The notes under the pieces were generated by a model. That model had not been told where the DNA came from. It ran no database searches and saw nothing but the letters and a program-made list of their open reading frames with translations. A stretch of DNA of 64,000 bases from Sphingomonas mucosissima (lineage in GTDB: Bacteria > Pseudomonadota > Alphaproteobacteria > Sphingomonadales > Sphingomonadaceae). The DNA is taken from contig NZ_NBBJ01000001.1 of assembly GCF_002197665.1 (NCBI RefSeq), positions 372,001 through 436,000 of the forward strand, in the 5' to 3' direction. The translations under genes and the position numbers were made by a program. Shown one piece after another: positions 1-8,939 of the stretch (position 1 is the first letter of the stretch; each line of letters begins with the position of its first letter).

Positions 1-1
1 T

Positions 2-403
2 GGCAACGCGCTGAAGTTCTACGCCTCGGTCCGCCTCGACGTGCGCCGCATCGGCTCGGTCAAGGATCGCGAGGAGGCCACGGGCAACCAGACCCGCGTC
101 AAGGTGGTGAAGAACAAGGTCGCGCCGCCATTCAAGCAGGTCGAATTCGACATCATGTTCGGCGAGGGCATTTCGAAGCTCGGCGAGATCATCGATCTCG
201 GCGTCAAGGCGGGCCTCGTCGAGAAGTCGGGTTCGTGGTTCAGCTATGATTCGATCCGCATCGGTCAGGGCCGCGAGAATTCGAAGAACTACCTGCGCGA
301 GAACACCGAAGTGGCCGAGCGCCTGGAGCGCCAGATCCGTGCGCGCCAGGAGGGCCTCGGTGAGGAACTGATGGCCGGGCCGTCCGAGGAAGACGACGTC
401 TGA
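2..403 (+). CDS. recA: RecA recombinase, C-terminal part (5' end outside window)
   Basis: The window opens inside the gene. The reading frame that starts at base 2 gives about 133 residues ending at a TGA. It contains the end of the RecA ATPase core ([17 protein letters not shown], then [14 protein letters not shown]) and the C-terminal domain ([27 protein letters not shown]). The tail is acidic (PSEEDDV), as usual in RecA, where it modulates DNA binding. RecA forms the ATP-dependent filament on single-stranded DNA for homologous recombination and triggers LexA cleavage. The start, Walker motifs and promoter are not in the window. A strong hairpin terminator follows 46 bases downstream, so recA is probably the last gene of its transcript. 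Confidence 0.96.
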   Translation, partial: GNALKFYASVRLDVRRIGSVKDREEATGNQTRVKVVKNKVAPPFKQVEFDIMFGEGISKLGEIIDLGVKAGLVEKSGSWFSYDSIRIGQGRENSKNYLRENTEVAERLERQIRARQEGLGEELMAGPSEEDDV

Positions 404-449
404 TCGAACGCAGATGCACGGACGGCAGAGTCCAACCCAGCATCAACAG

Positions 450-481
450 AAAGGGCCGGTGCCGCGAGGTGCCGGCCCTTT
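450..481 (+). terminator. Rho-independent terminator after recA
   Basis: A perfect 10-bp stem (AAAGGGCCGG at 450-459 with CCGGCCCTTT at 472-481) encloses a 12-nt loop. The last stem bases form a short T tract. It lies just after the recA stop and fits an intrinsic terminator. Confidence 0.75.
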
Positions 482-528
482 GTACGTTCCGGCCAGCCGC
501 AGCTGTTGGAAAAAGCCGCGCCAGCGCC

Positions 529-555
529 TCAACATTCTCAACATTCTCAACATTC
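529..555. repeat. Three tandem copies of TCAACATTC
   Basis: The 9-mer TCAACATTC is repeated three times without interruption between the recA terminator and the methyltransferase gene. It is AT-richer than its surroundings. No function is evident; it could vary in copy number between strains by slippage. Confidence 0.7.
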
Positions 556-620
556 GCGCCGCACGCATCCACGGTGCGATCTGCTACCATCCTCGTCTCC
601 GTCACGCAGAAGGAACGCCG

Positions 621-1466
621 ATGACCACCGCACCCGATTGGCAGACCCGCGTGGGCGATGTTTGGGCAGCCGAATGGCGCCGCACTGACCGCAGCTTCGC
701 CGCGTTGTCGCGTCAGCTCGATGCCGCCATCCATGCCCTCGCGCCGAACGCGGGCCGTGCGGTCGATCTCGGCTGCGGCGCAGGCGCTACCAGCCTTGCG
801 CTCGCCGCCGCCCGGCCGGAGCTCGAGATATTGGGCGTCGACCTCTCGGCCGCGCTGGTCGCCGTGGCGCAGGAGCGAGCCGCCGAGCGCGGGCTCGACA
901 ATCTGCGTTTCGTGGCCGGCATGGTGCCGCAGGCGCTTGAACCTCACTCCCCGCTTGATCTTGCCGTATCGCGGCATGGCGTGATGTTCTTCGACGATCC
1001 GCTCGCCGCCTTTCGCGGCATCGCCGCCGCGCTGCGGCCCGGCGCGCCGCTGATCTTCTCGTGCTTCCGTGCAGCGGCCGACAATCCCTGGGCGTCGGAA
1101 ACCATCGCTTCCCTCGGTGGGCGGCTCGATTCACCAGCGGGTTATGCCCCGGGCCCGTTCGCCTTCGCGGATCGCGACATGGTTCACGAACTGCTCGTCG
1201 ACGCCGGCCTCGCCCGCATCAGCATCGCGCCGGCCGATTATCTCTACCGCGCGGGGGAGGGCGCTGATCCTGCAGCCGACGCCGCCGACTTCTTCCGCTG
1301 CATCGGTCCGGTGTCCCGAACGATTGCCGCCGCATCCGAAGCGGACCGGCCGGCACTGCTGGAGCGGTTGCGCGTTGTGCTCAGCCAGCATGTGGTGGGC
1401 GATGCGGTTGAGTTTCCTGCCGCGGCGTGGATAGTCACGGCCTACGCACAGGGGAGCGGCAAATGA
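621..1466 (+). CDS. Class I SAM-dependent methyltransferase, substrate unknown
   Basis: A 281-residue Rossmann-fold methyltransferase. The SAM-binding motif I VDLGCGAGATSLAL lies near residues 48-61. It is followed by the acidic end of strand 2 (ILGVDLSAALVAVA) and a post-I region DLAVSRHGVMFFDDP. The ATG at 621 is preceded by AGAAGGAA at good spacing; an in-frame extension upstream runs through the recA terminator and is unlikely to be coding. The substrate cannot be told from sequence; relatives act on small molecules, quinones or lipids. The stop overlaps the start of the following GST gene by ATGA, so the two are translationally coupled. Confidence 0.85.
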   Translation: MTTAPDWQTRVGDVWAAEWRRTDRSFAALSRQLDAAIHALAPNAGRAVDLGCGAGATSLALAAARPELEILGVDLSAALVAVAQERAAERGLDNLRFVAGMVPQALEPHSPLDLAVSRHGVMFFDDPLAAFRGIAAALRPGAPLIFSCFRAAADNPWASETIASLGGRLDSPAGYAPGPFAFADRDMVHELLVDAGLARISIAPADYLYRAGEGADPAADAADFFRCIGPVSRTIAAASEADRPALLERLRVVLSQHVVGDAVEFPAAAWIVTAYAQGSGK

Positions 1467-2095
1467 TCATCGTCCACCATCTCGAGAATTCTCGGTCGCA
1501 GCGCGTGCTGTGGATGCTCGAGGAGCTGGGCCTCCCCTATGAGGTCCGGCGCTACGAACGCGACAAGAAGACGATGCTCGCCCCGCCGGAGTTGAAGCGC
1601 GTCCACCCGCTCGGCAAGTCACCCGTGATCGAGGATACCGGCGATGGCGGCCGGGTTGTCGCGGAAACCGGTGCGATCGTCGAGTATCTGGTCGACAAGG
1701 CGGACGGCCGGCTCGGCCCGCCGGCCAACCGGACGGCGGCGCTCGATTACCGCTTTTGGCTCCACTATGCCGAAGGCTCGCTGATGCCGCCGCTGCTCGT
1801 CACCCTGGTGCTCAGCCGCGTGCCCTTCTTCGGCAAGGCGGCGCAGAAGCGGATCCGCCCCTGGATCGAAAGCCACCTCGACTTCGTGGAGGCGCATCTT
1901 GCCCGCCAGCCGTGGTTCGCCGGCGACTCGCTCACCGGGGCGGACGTGATGATGAGCTTCCCGCTGGAAGCAGGCCGCAGCCGCGCTGGCCTGGACTCCT
2001 CCCGCTCTGCCACCATTGCCTGGCTGGAGAAGGTCCACGCCCGTCCCGCCTATCAGGCGGCGCTGCGGGCGGGCGGGCCGTACAGCTACGCCTGA
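1463..2095 (+). CDS. Glutathione S-transferase family protein
   Basis: A 210-residue cytosolic GST. The N-terminal thioredoxin-like domain (residues 1-80) begins MIIVHHLENSRSQRVLWMLEE and contains the cis-proline/glutathione-binding strand region (GKSPVIEDTG, VAETGAIVEYLVD). The all-helical C-terminal domain carries GDSLTGADVMMSFPLE, the usual N-capping box region. Such enzymes conjugate or reduce electrophiles with glutathione; gshA is encoded elsewhere in this window. The ATG at 1463 overlaps the upstream methyltransferase stop by 4 nt, giving a two-gene operon. The physiological substrate is unknown. Confidence 0.9.
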   Translation: MIIVHHLENSRSQRVLWMLEELGLPYEVRRYERDKKTMLAPPELKRVHPLGKSPVIEDTGDGGRVVAETGAIVEYLVDKADGRLGPPANRTAALDYRFWLHYAEGSLMPPLLVTLVLSRVPFFGKAAQKRIRPWIESHLDFVEAHLARQPWFAGDSLTGADVMMSFPLEAGRSRAGLDSSRSATIAWLEKVHARPAYQAALRAGGPYSYA

Positions 2096-2152
2096 CGCGG
2101 CATGATCTGACGGGCGGCCAAGCCACGACGTGAGCCGCCCCGTTCGCCGGAG

Positions 2153-2175
2153 CCACGCCCGTCGATAGGGCGTGG
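2153..2175. terminator. Perfect hairpin between convergent genes
   Basis: CCACGCCC (2153-2160) pairs perfectly with GGGCGTGG (2168-2175) across a 7-nt loop. It sits between the GST gene (+) and the symporter gene (-), whose ends face each other. There is no clear T run, so it may be a weak bidirectional terminator or an mRNA 3' end stabiliser. Confidence 0.5.
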
Positions 2176-2193
2176 CACTAACCTTCCAGCAGT

Positions 2194-3546
2194 TCAGGCG
2201 CGCCGATCGTCCCCGCCGAGCGCGGGCGTGTCGTGGAAGCTGTCGGTCGGGTGCGCCGGGCCATGCCCGCTCGGCGCCGGCGGTCCTTCGATCGCATCCG
2301 GCTCCAAGGGATCGAGCTTTCCTTCCCACTTGGCGATCACCGCGCTCGCCACGGCATTGCCGACGACGTTGGTGGCGGAACGGCCCATGTCGAGGAAATG
2401 GTCGATGCCCAGGATCAGCAGCAGGCCAGCCTCCGGGATGTCGAAGAAGCCGAGCGTCGCGGCGATCACGACGAGGCTCGCGCGCGGCACGCCCGCGATC
2501 CCCTTGCTGGTGATCATCAGCACCAGCAGCATGGTGATTTCCTGCCCGAGGCTGAGATCGATGCCATAAGCCTGCGCGATGAAGATCGTCGCGAAGGTCA
2601 TGTAGATCATCGAGCCGTCGAGGTTGAAGCTATACCCCAGCGGCAGCACGAAGCTCGCGATCCGCGGCGGCACGCCGAATTTGTCCAGCGCCTCCAGCGT
2701 GCGCGGATAGGCCGCTTCGGACGAGGCGGTGGAGAAGGCGAGCAGCAACGGCTCGCGAATGTAGCGCACGAGCAGCGTCGTGCGGCGGCCGACGATCGCA
2801 TAGCAGACCGCGATCAGCAGCAGCCACAGGATGATGATGCCGACGTAGAAAGTGCCCATGAAATACGCGAGGTTGCCGATGATCGACGGCCCCCGCTCGG
2901 CCAGCGTCCCCGTCACCGCCGCGAACACGGCCACCGGGGCAAAGCGCATCACGTAGTTGGTGACGGTCAGCATCACCTGCACCAGCGCCTCGATGCCGCG
3001 CACCAGCGGCGCTGCCTTTTCGCCGACGGCGGTGATCGCCACGCCGATGAAGATGGAGAAGATCACGATCTGAAGGATCTCGTTCTTCGCCATCGCCTCC
3101 ACGCCGGAGGCGGGAAAGACGTGGGTGATGAAATCCTTCAGGTTAAAGGCGGTCTTCTCCACGCCGCTCGCTTCGGTCACCGCGGGGATCGCGAAATCGA
3201 GGCCGACGCCCGGCTGGAACAGATTGACCAGGATCAGCCCGAGCGTGAGGCTCACCAGGCTGGCCATGAGGAACCAGCCGACCGAGCGCATCCCGATCCG
3301 GCCGAGCGCCGCAGTGTCGCCCATATGCGCGATGCCGGCGACCAGCGTGGCGAATACCAGCGGGGCGATGATCATCTTGATCAGCCGCAGGAACACGGCC
3401 GTGACGATCGAGAAATAGCCGGCGATTTCGGTCAGCCGGGCGGCTGCGGCTGGCGAGCCGTCGTCGATCAGCGCGTTCAGCGACAGGCCAAGAGCAAGGC
3501 CCGCCGCCAGGCCGATCATGATATACAAGGTCAGCCGCTTGGCCAT
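2194..3546 (-). CDS. Dicarboxylate/amino acid:cation symporter (DAACS/SDF family)
   Basis: A 450-residue multi-pass inner-membrane protein. It shows family landmarks: N-terminal helix with GLAAGLALGLSLN, the LRLIKMIIAPLVFATLVAGIAHM helix, the helical-hairpin serine region (FSTASSEAAYPRTLEAL), the substrate/sodium site YSFNLDGSMIYMT, and the second hairpin SKGIAGVPRASLVV near residue 350. The family (DctA, GltP) imports C4-dicarboxylates, glutamate or aspartate with protons or sodium. The exact substrate cannot be assigned; no dctBD-like regulator adjoins it. The C-terminus is Pro/Gly/His-rich and polar. The ATG has a GGAG ribosome site. It is transcribed alone. Confidence 0.9.
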   Translation of the reverse strand: MAKRLTLYIMIGLAAGLALGLSLNALIDDGSPAAAARLTEIAGYFSIVTAVFLRLIKMIIAPLVFATLVAGIAHMGDTAALGRIGMRSVGWFLMASLVSLTLGLILVNLFQPGVGLDFAIPAVTEASGVEKTAFNLKDFITHVFPASGVEAMAKNEILQIVIFSIFIGVAITAVGEKAAPLVRGIEALVQVMLTVTNYVMRFAPVAVFAAVTGTLAERGPSIIGNLAYFMGTFYVGIIILWLLLIAVCYAIVGRRTTLLVRYIREPLLLAFSTASSEAAYPRTLEALDKFGVPPRIASFVLPLGYSFNLDGSMIYMTFATIFIAQAYGIDLSLGQEITMLLVLMITSKGIAGVPRASLVVIAATLGFFDIPEAGLLLILGIDHFLDMGRSATNVVGNAVASAVIAKWEGKLDPLEPDAIEGPPAPSGHGPAHPTDSFHDTPALGGDDRRA

Positions 3547-3781
3547 GTATGCTCCGTCATCGTGGAACCGCCGCGTCCTTCGGAAACATCCTGTCGGCGC
3601 TCTCCCATGGAAGATGCGTGTATTCGGCAGGCTTGCGGCGAACGGCGGCGGTTGTTTTCACCGGTGAAGGGGATTGCCGTGGCTAGGTCAAGCCCGCGTG
3701 TCTAATCCAGCCCTGCTTACCCGAGAACAGGCCTTCCCCTAGGTCCCAAGCCGGCGTGGCAGTGGCCGCTTTCGCGGCCGA

Positions 3782-4102
3782 TCAGCCGCGCGGGCCCCAA
3801 AGGATGATTGCCGCGCCGATCAGGCAGACGCAGGCGCCTGCCACGTCCCATCGATCCGGCCGCGCGCCTTCTGCCAGCCACAACCACAGCAATGCCGTGG
3901 CGATATAGATCCCGCCATAAGCGGCATAGGCGCGCCCGGCGTGATTGGCATCGACCAGCGTCAGCAGATACGCGAACAGGCAAAGCGATCCGATCCCGGG
4001 CACGATCCACCACGGCGATCGATCCAGCCGCAGCCAGGCCCAGAAGCTGAAGCAGCCGGCGATCTCCGCCACCGCTGCGCCGATAAAGACAAGCGCGCTC
4101 AT
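3782..4102 (-). CDS. ynfA: YnfA/UPF0060 family small membrane protein
   Basis: A 106-residue protein with four predicted membrane helices. It matches the UPF0060 pattern: [26 protein letters not shown], then [29 protein letters not shown] and a C-terminal [11 protein letters not shown]. The family resembles small multidrug resistance transporters and has been linked to export of toxic compounds in some bacteria; its function here is not proven. The ATG at 4102 was chosen because the upstream in-frame extension is not hydrophobic and looks non-coding. It is divergent from the SnoaL-like gene, with 136 bp between them. Confidence 0.87.
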   Translation of the reverse strand: MSALVFIGAAVAEIAGCFSFWAWLRLDRSPWWIVPGIGSLCLFAYLLTLVDANHAGRAYAAYGGIYIATALLWLWLAEGARPDRWDVAGACVCLIGAAIILWGPRG

Positions 4103-4238
4103 GCACGTGGCTTCTGCCGTAAGGCGGTGGCATCCGCCAGCCGGCACCGATTGAACAGGGAACGATCGCCCCGCCGCTTCGCTCTTTGCGACACAATTCT
4201 TCGCGGCACGGCTGCTCGCGCACAGGGAGATCGACGGC

Positions 4239-4610
4239 ATGGAAGACACACGCATCTGGAGCTTCGAAAAGAGCCTGTGGACCGGTGACGCGGATGTTTA
4301 CCGCGAGCTGGTCGACGACGAATGCGTCATGGTGCTGCCAGCGCAGCCGTTCGTGTACAAGGCCGAGGCCGCCATTGAGGCCGTGTCGGATACGCCGCGC
4401 TGGTCGGACGTGGAGTTCAGCGATCAGCAAGTGATGCGCCCGCAGGAAGGCCTGATCACCATCGCCTACAAGGCGACCGCGCACCGCGACGGTGAGGATT
4501 ACATCGCCTATTGCACCACCACGATGCGCCGGCTGGAGCATGATGTGTGGCGCGTGGTGCAGCATCAGCAGACGCTGCCCCCGGTCGCGGGAGGTGCCAC
4601 CGAAGGCTGA
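4239..4610 (+). CDS. SnoaL/DUF4440-like (NTF2-fold) small protein
   Basis: A 123-residue soluble protein that looks like an NTF2-like domain. It begins with a helix ([25 protein letters not shown]), then DDECVMVLP, and ends in a beta-rich half ([40 protein letters not shown]), the usual last strand of DUF4440 proteins. Members bind small ligands or act as accessory domains; some are enzymes. No catalytic assignment is possible. It is followed by a long repeat-bearing gap rather than by an operon partner. Confidence 0.7.
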   Translation: MEDTRIWSFEKSLWTGDADVYRELVDDECVMVLPAQPFVYKAEAAIEAVSDTPRWSDVEFSDQQVMRPQEGLITIAYKATAHRDGEDYIAYCTTTMRRLEHDVWRVVQHQQTLPPVAGGATEG

Positions 4611-4634
4611 GTCCTGACGACCGCCATTTGACTA

Positions 4635-5006
4635 CCGTCATGCTGAACTCGTTTCAGCATCCATCGCGCCGCAAGCAGCGTCTGTGTCGGCGGACAGATG
4701 GACCCTGAAACAAGTTCAAGGTGACGGCAGGGTGTGGCGGCCAGCCCTGACGGGGGCGGCAGTCCAGGGTCCGCACCATCGTCTGCCCATCGCCCACCCA
4801 CGACATCTCACCCCCTGTAACTGCCGTCATGCTGAACTCGTTTCAGCATCCATCGCGCCACAAACGGCGTCTGTGCCGGCGGACAGATGGACCCTGAAAC
4901 AAGTTCAGGGTGACGGCAGGGGATGGCGACCAGCCTGACAGGGGGGGGCAGTCCAGGGGCAGAACCATCTTCAGCCCCGACCGCCTACCCACGGCATCTC
5001 GCCCCA
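4635..5006. repeat. Tandem pair of palindromic intergenic repeats (about 189-bp unit)
   Basis: This 442-bp gene-free stretch holds two diverged copies of one unit, offset by 189-191 bp. Each unit carries an imperfect inverted repeat with 27-nt arms (4637-4663 with 4699-4725; 4826-4852 with 4888-4914). Each left arm is itself a hairpin: TGCTGAA and TTCAGCA around a short loop. The arms begin GTCATGC and end GCATCCA. They are followed by a shared CCAGC..GGCAGTCCAGG tail and a CCCACG(A/G)CATCTC end. Such elements are typical of sphingomonad intergenic regions. No gene is seen inside. Confidence 0.88.
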
Positions 5007-5052
5007 ACACAAATGCTGGTCACCGCGCGCGTCCCCGATTAAGTCGCGCTCC

Positions 5053-7716
5053 ATGACCTCGACGAACGACATCCGCCGCAGCTTCCTCGATTACTTCGGC
5101 TCCGCCGGGCACAGCATCGTGCCGTCGGCGCCGCTGGTGCCGCAGAACGATCCGACGCTGATGTTCGTCAACGCAGGCATGGTACCGTTCAAGAACGTGT
5201 TCACCGGACTGGAAAGCCGCCCCTATTCCACCGCGACGTCGTCGCAGAAGTGCGTGCGGGCGGGCGGCAAGCACAATGATCTCGACAATGTCGGCTACAC
5301 CGCTCGGCACCACACCTTTTTCGAGATGCTCGGCAATTTCTCGTTCGGCGATTATTTCAAGGAACAGGCGATCACGCACGCCTGGACTCTGCTGACCAAG
5401 GAATGGGGTCTTCCCGCCGACAAGCTGACGGCGACCGTCTATCACACCGACGATCAGGCTTTCGATCTGTGGAAGAAGATCGCTGGCCTTCCCGAGCACG
5501 GCATCATCCGCATCCCGACAAAGGACAATTTCTGGGCAATGGGCTCGGATGGTCCGTGCGGGCCGTGCAGCGAGATCTTCTACGATCACGGCGAGCATAT
5601 CCCCGGTGGCCCCCCGGGATCGCCGGATGAGGATGGCGACCGCTTCGTCGAGGTGTGGAACCTCGTCTTCATGCAGTTCGTGCAGGAAGCCGACACGATC
5701 GTCGGTGATCTGCCGCGCCCGTCGATCGACACCGGCATGGGGCTGGAGCGGATCGCCGCCGTCATGCAGGGCGTGCACGACAATTATGATACGGACACGT
5801 TCAAGGCGCTGATCGCCGCCTCGGGTGCGCTGACGCACACGCCGACGACTGGCGACAATCAGGCATCGCACCGCGTGATCGCTGATCACTTGCGGACCTC
5901 CGGCTTCCTCGTCGCAGACGGCGTGCTGCCGGCCAATGACGGCCGCGGCTATGTCCTGCGCCGCATCATGCGCCGCGCGATGCGCCACGCGCACCTCCTC
6001 GGCGCGAAGGAGCCGCTCATGCACCGCCTGGTGCCGGCGCTGGTCGCCGAAATGGGCGCCGCTTACCCCGAGCTGGTCCGCGCGCAGCCGCTGATCGAGG
6101 CGACGCTGGCGCAGGAGGAAACCCGCTTCCGCCAGACGCTCGACAAGGGGCTGAAGCTGCTCGACGAGGCAACCGCCGGTATGAAGCCGGGCGACGTGCT
6201 GCCGGGCGGAACCGCGTTCAAGCTCTATGACACCTTCGGCTTCCCCTATGACCTGACCGAGGACGCGCTGCGTGCCCAGTCGTTCGGCGTCGATCGCGCT
6301 GGCTTCGACGCGGCGATGGCAGAGCAAAAACGCGCCGCACGCGCCGCGTGGAAGGGCTCGGGCGCGAAGGCATCAGACGAACTCTGGTTCGACCTCGCCG
6401 AGGAGGTCGGCGCGACCGAATTCACCGGCTATGCCAGCGACGTCGGCGAGGGCGTGGTGCTCGCACTGGTCAAGGACGGTGCGCGGGTGCAGAAGGCGGC
6501 CAGCGGCCACCAGGTCGACGTGATCGTCAACCAGACGCCCTTTTATGGCGAAAGCGGCGGTCAGGTCGGCGACGCCGGCACGATCAGCAGCGAGGCGGGT
6601 CTTGCCGCCGAGGTCACCGAAACCTCCAAGCAGCTCGGCAAGCTCTGGGTCCATCACGCAAAGCTCAGCGCGGGCGAGATCAAGGTCGGCGACACGGTGA
6701 GGCTCGCGATCGACGTCGCGCGCCGCGCCGCGATCCGCGCCAACCATTCCGCCACCCACCTGCTGCATGAGGCGCTGCGCCAGCGGCTCGGCACGCATGT
6801 CGCGCAGAAGGGCTCGCTCGTTGCGCCCGATCGCCTGCGCTTCGACGTCAGCCATTCCAGCGCGATGAGCGCCGAGGAACTCGCCGATGCCGAGGCGGCG
6901 GTTAACGCGAAGATTCGCCAGAACGGCGCCGTCACCACCCGCCTGATGACGCCGGACGATGCGATCGCGATGGGCGCCATGGCGCTGTTCGGCGAAAAGT
7001 ATGGCGACGAAGTCCGCGTCGTTTCGATGGGCAGCGACGATGGCGGCAAGACCTATTCGATCGAACTGTGCGGCGGCACCCATGTCAACGCGCTCGGCGA
7101 CATCGGCCTGTTCAAGGTGATCGGGGAGGGCGCAGTGTCTTCGGGCGTCCGCCGCGTCGAGGCGCTGACCGGCGAGGCCGCGCGTGCGTATCTGTCATCG
7201 CGCGACGACAAGCTGCGCGAGGCGGCCTCTGCGCTGCGCACCACCCCCGACGAAGTTCCTGGCCGCGTCACCTCGCTGCTCGAAGAGAAGCGCCGGCTGG
7301 AGCGTGAGCTTGCCGAAGCGAAGAAGGCGCTGGCGATGGGCGGCGGCAGCGGCGCTGCCCCGGCAGGTCCGGAAACCGTTGGCGGCGTCGCCTTCGTCGG
7401 CCAGGTGCTGAACGGCTTCGAGGCCAAGGGCCTGCGCGGCGCGGTCGATGACGCCAAGAAGCGTATCGAGTCCGGTGTCGCGGCGCTGGTGGCGGTCAAC
7501 GAAGGTCGTGCCACCGTGGCGGTGGGCGTCACCGACGATCTGGTCGCCACGTACAATGCGGTCGATCTGGTGAAGCGCGCGGTCGCCGCGGTCGGCGGGC
7601 AGGGCGGCGGCGGCCGGCCCGACATGGCGCAGGGCGGCGGCCCGGACGGTGACAAGGCCGAGGACGCCCTCGCGGCGGTTCGTGCCGCGCTGGAAGAGGC
7701 GAAAGCGGTCGCCTGA
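5053..7716 (+). CDS. alaS: Alanyl-tRNA synthetase
   Basis: An 887-residue class II synthetase that charges tRNA-Ala. The aminoacylation core has [35 protein letters not shown] and the [18 protein letters not shown] block. The editing domain shows the zinc-binding pattern [12 protein letters not shown] near residue 570 and the later CGGTH motif near residue 675. A C-Ala domain with a Gly-rich end ([16 protein letters not shown]) follows. Length is normal for the family. No clear Shine-Dalgarno precedes the ATG. It lies downstream of recA, a common neighbourhood in Alphaproteobacteria, and is closed by a strong terminator. Confidence 0.97.
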   Translation: MTSTNDIRRSFLDYFGSAGHSIVPSAPLVPQNDPTLMFVNAGMVPFKNVFTGLESRPYSTATSSQKCVRAGGKHNDLDNVGYTARHHTFFEMLGNFSFGDYFKEQAITHAWTLLTKEWGLPADKLTATVYHTDDQAFDLWKKIAGLPEHGIIRIPTKDNFWAMGSDGPCGPCSEIFYDHGEHIPGGPPGSPDEDGDRFVEVWNLVFMQFVQEADTIVGDLPRPSIDTGMGLERIAAVMQGVHDNYDTDTFKALIAASGALTHTPTTGDNQASHRVIADHLRTSGFLVADGVLPANDGRGYVLRRIMRRAMRHAHLLGAKEPLMHRLVPALVAEMGAAYPELVRAQPLIEATLAQEETRFRQTLDKGLKLLDEATAGMKPGDVLPGGTAFKLYDTFGFPYDLTEDALRAQSFGVDRAGFDAAMAEQKRAARAAWKGSGAKASDELWFDLAEEVGATEFTGYASDVGEGVVLALVKDGARVQKAASGHQVDVIVNQTPFYGESGGQVGDAGTISSEAGLAAEVTETSKQLGKLWVHHAKLSAGEIKVGDTVRLAIDVARRAAIRANHSATHLLHEALRQRLGTHVAQKGSLVAPDRLRFDVSHSSAMSAEELADAEAAVNAKIRQNGAVTTRLMTPDDAIAMGAMALFGEKYGDEVRVVSMGSDDGGKTYSIELCGGTHVNALGDIGLFKVIGEGAVSSGVRRVEALTGEAARAYLSSRDDKLREAASALRTTPDEVPGRVTSLLEEKRRLERELAEAKKALAMGGGSGAAPAGPETVGGVAFVGQVLNGFEAKGLRGAVDDAKKRIESGVAALVAVNEGRATVAVGVTDDLVATYNAVDLVKRAVAAVGGQGGGGRPDMAQGGGPDGDKAEDALAAVRAALEEAKAVA

Positions 7717-7723
7717 ACCGAAG

Positions 7724-7755
7724 TGGCCGGGTTGCTACACGAACCGGCCATTTTT
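7724..7755 (+). terminator. Rho-independent terminator of alaS
   Basis: TGGCCGG (7724-7730) pairs with CCGGCCA (7744-7750), followed at once by TTTTT. It starts 8 bases after the alaS stop codon. Confidence 0.9.
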
Positions 7756-7780
7756 CTCCGGCACTAGGCCGGGTGAGTGG

Positions 7781-7806
7781 GCCGCGGGGCCGTTCTGCCC
7801 CGCGGC
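7781..7806. terminator. Perfect 10-bp GC hairpin at the end of a minus-strand gene
   Basis: GCCGCGGGGC (7781-7790) pairs perfectly with GCCCCGCGGC (7797-7806) around a 6-nt loop. It lies 7 bases past the stop of the minus-strand secreted-protein gene. It lacks a T tract on the minus strand, so termination is inferred from position and stability. Confidence 0.6.
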
Positions 7807-7812
7807 GATTCC

Positions 7813-8370
7813 TTACTTACCGGCCATTGCCGCATCGAGCTGCGCGGCGGTCATGCCGATCGTCACGCCCTGCGGACCCGGGCCGAACGATCCAAGCGGC
7901 AGGCGCGCGTCGCCCTTCGCTGTTGTGACGGTGACAAACTCACCCTCAACGGCCTTGATGGTACCGAGCGAGGACCCGCCCACACCATATACGGTGGCGC
8001 CGGTCGTCAGCTGCGACCGGAAGTTCTGCGCCGCTTGTGCCGCGCCCTGACCGGCGGCGGCCTCCAGCTCAGCCTTGGTCATCGCCAGCAACGGCCCGTT
8101 CGGCCCCGTGCCGAACGACGTCAGCGGAATTGCCGCCTTCACCGTGCCGGTATCGACGACCGCATTGGTGCCGTCGGTCGAGGCGATGGTGCCCACCGTG
8201 CCGCCCTGGGCGTCGTAGACGGTGCCGCCGACTTTGGGGGCTGCGCCAGTCTGTGCTGCCCCGGTCTGGGCTGCGCCGGTCTGGGCGGCGGGGGCGGGAG
8301 CCTGGGTGCCCTGCGCATTGGCGGCGAGCGGCGTTGCGGCGGCAAGCAGCAGGAATGCGTAACGGTACAT
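7813..8370 (-). CDS. Secreted protein with two internal repeats, function unknown
   Basis: A 185-residue protein with a signal peptide (MYRYAFLLLAAATPLAANAQ). A short low-complexity spacer follows, with three exact AAQTG pentapeptides at residues 28-42. Two homologous halves come next. Each begins TVY, has G(T/S)(V/L)GTI, then (I/L)PL(T/G)SFG(T/P)GP(N/Q)G and a (M)T(K/A)A(E/Q)L(E/D)AA end. The pattern suggests two small beta-rich domains of about 60 residues, possibly PRC-barrel-like, in the periplasm. No enzyme motif is present. It is monocistronic and convergent with alaS. Confidence 0.75.
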   Translation of the reverse strand: MYRYAFLLLAAATPLAANAQGTQAPAPAAQTGAAQTGAAQTGAAPKVGGTVYDAQGGTVGTIASTDGTNAVVDTGTVKAAIPLTSFGTGPNGPLLAMTKAELEAAAGQGAAQAAQNFRSQLTTGATVYGVGGSSLGTIKAVEGEFVTVTTAKGDARLPLGSFGPGPQGVTIGMTAAQLDAAMAGK

Positions 8371-8939
8371 GATTACTCCTCGTCGTTGGTTCAGTTATGA
8401 AACGAGGCCGTCGCTTGGCGGTTCCGCGCAAGTGAGTGTCGGTAGGCCGGGCAAGTCCGGAGACGAGCGGAGCACAAAAGGCCTTCGACCGTCATGACAG
8501 ATGCTTCAGCAGGACTTCGCGTGTTTCGCGAAGACTGGGTGCTTGTACCTTTCCGACGCTGCGCAAAGACGGTGATCATAGGAATGCACAATGCAAGACT
8601 ATGATAACCCTGGGATATCGCTGCTGACAGATGAACGGTTCTTGAACAAAGGCGTAGTCCTCGTCGCTTGCCTTGTTCGGCGACGCAGGTGATGGTGGGC
8701 GGGAACCAGATCATTCAAGCGTCATTCAAGGAGACGGCGCGCCGACCATCCGTGGATGGAGCACCGCACGTGAATCGATACGCGTTGCCTGCGGGTGGGC
8801 GCCAGATTTGCCGGCCTCGCGATGATGCGTGGCGGCCTCGCACGTGACCTCGGCAGGAGGGAAACGGCCGCTTTCGGCCTGGTCCCGGCCGCCTGCGGCC
8901 ACCAGCGGCGTCGACGCGCCGCGTGGCGCAGAATGCCAT
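8371..8939. other. 569-bp gap without a convincing gene
   Basis: No reading frame here has credible composition or a ribosome site. The left part (8371-8750) is AT-richer than the window, which fits promoter DNA for the leftward secreted-protein gene. It contains a direct repeat TCATTCAAG near 8712-8731. The right part has GC hairpins, notably GGCCGC-CT-GCGGCC at 8887-8900, that could end the leftward glycosylase transcript. Confidence 0.5.

Noticed and set aside
3657..3668. 12-bp perfect palindrome TTCACCGGTGAA upstream of the symporter gene
   Set aside because: A 12-bp palindrome is expected about 15 times by chance in 64 kb, and no second copy or promoter element supports it.
2233..3705. 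490-codon plus-strand frame opposite the symporter gene
   Set aside because: It is charged and repetitive throughout, typical of an antisense shadow; the minus strand gives a coherent membrane transporter.
4684..4938. Small frames running through the tandem repeats
   Set aside because: They translate the palindromic repeat itself and have no gene-like start; the region is better explained as non-coding repeats.
8391..8714. A minus-strand reading frame of 107 codons in the 8371-8939 gap
   Set aside because: Its composition is unlike neighbouring proteins, it has no ribosome site, no recognisable domain and sits in likely promoter DNA.
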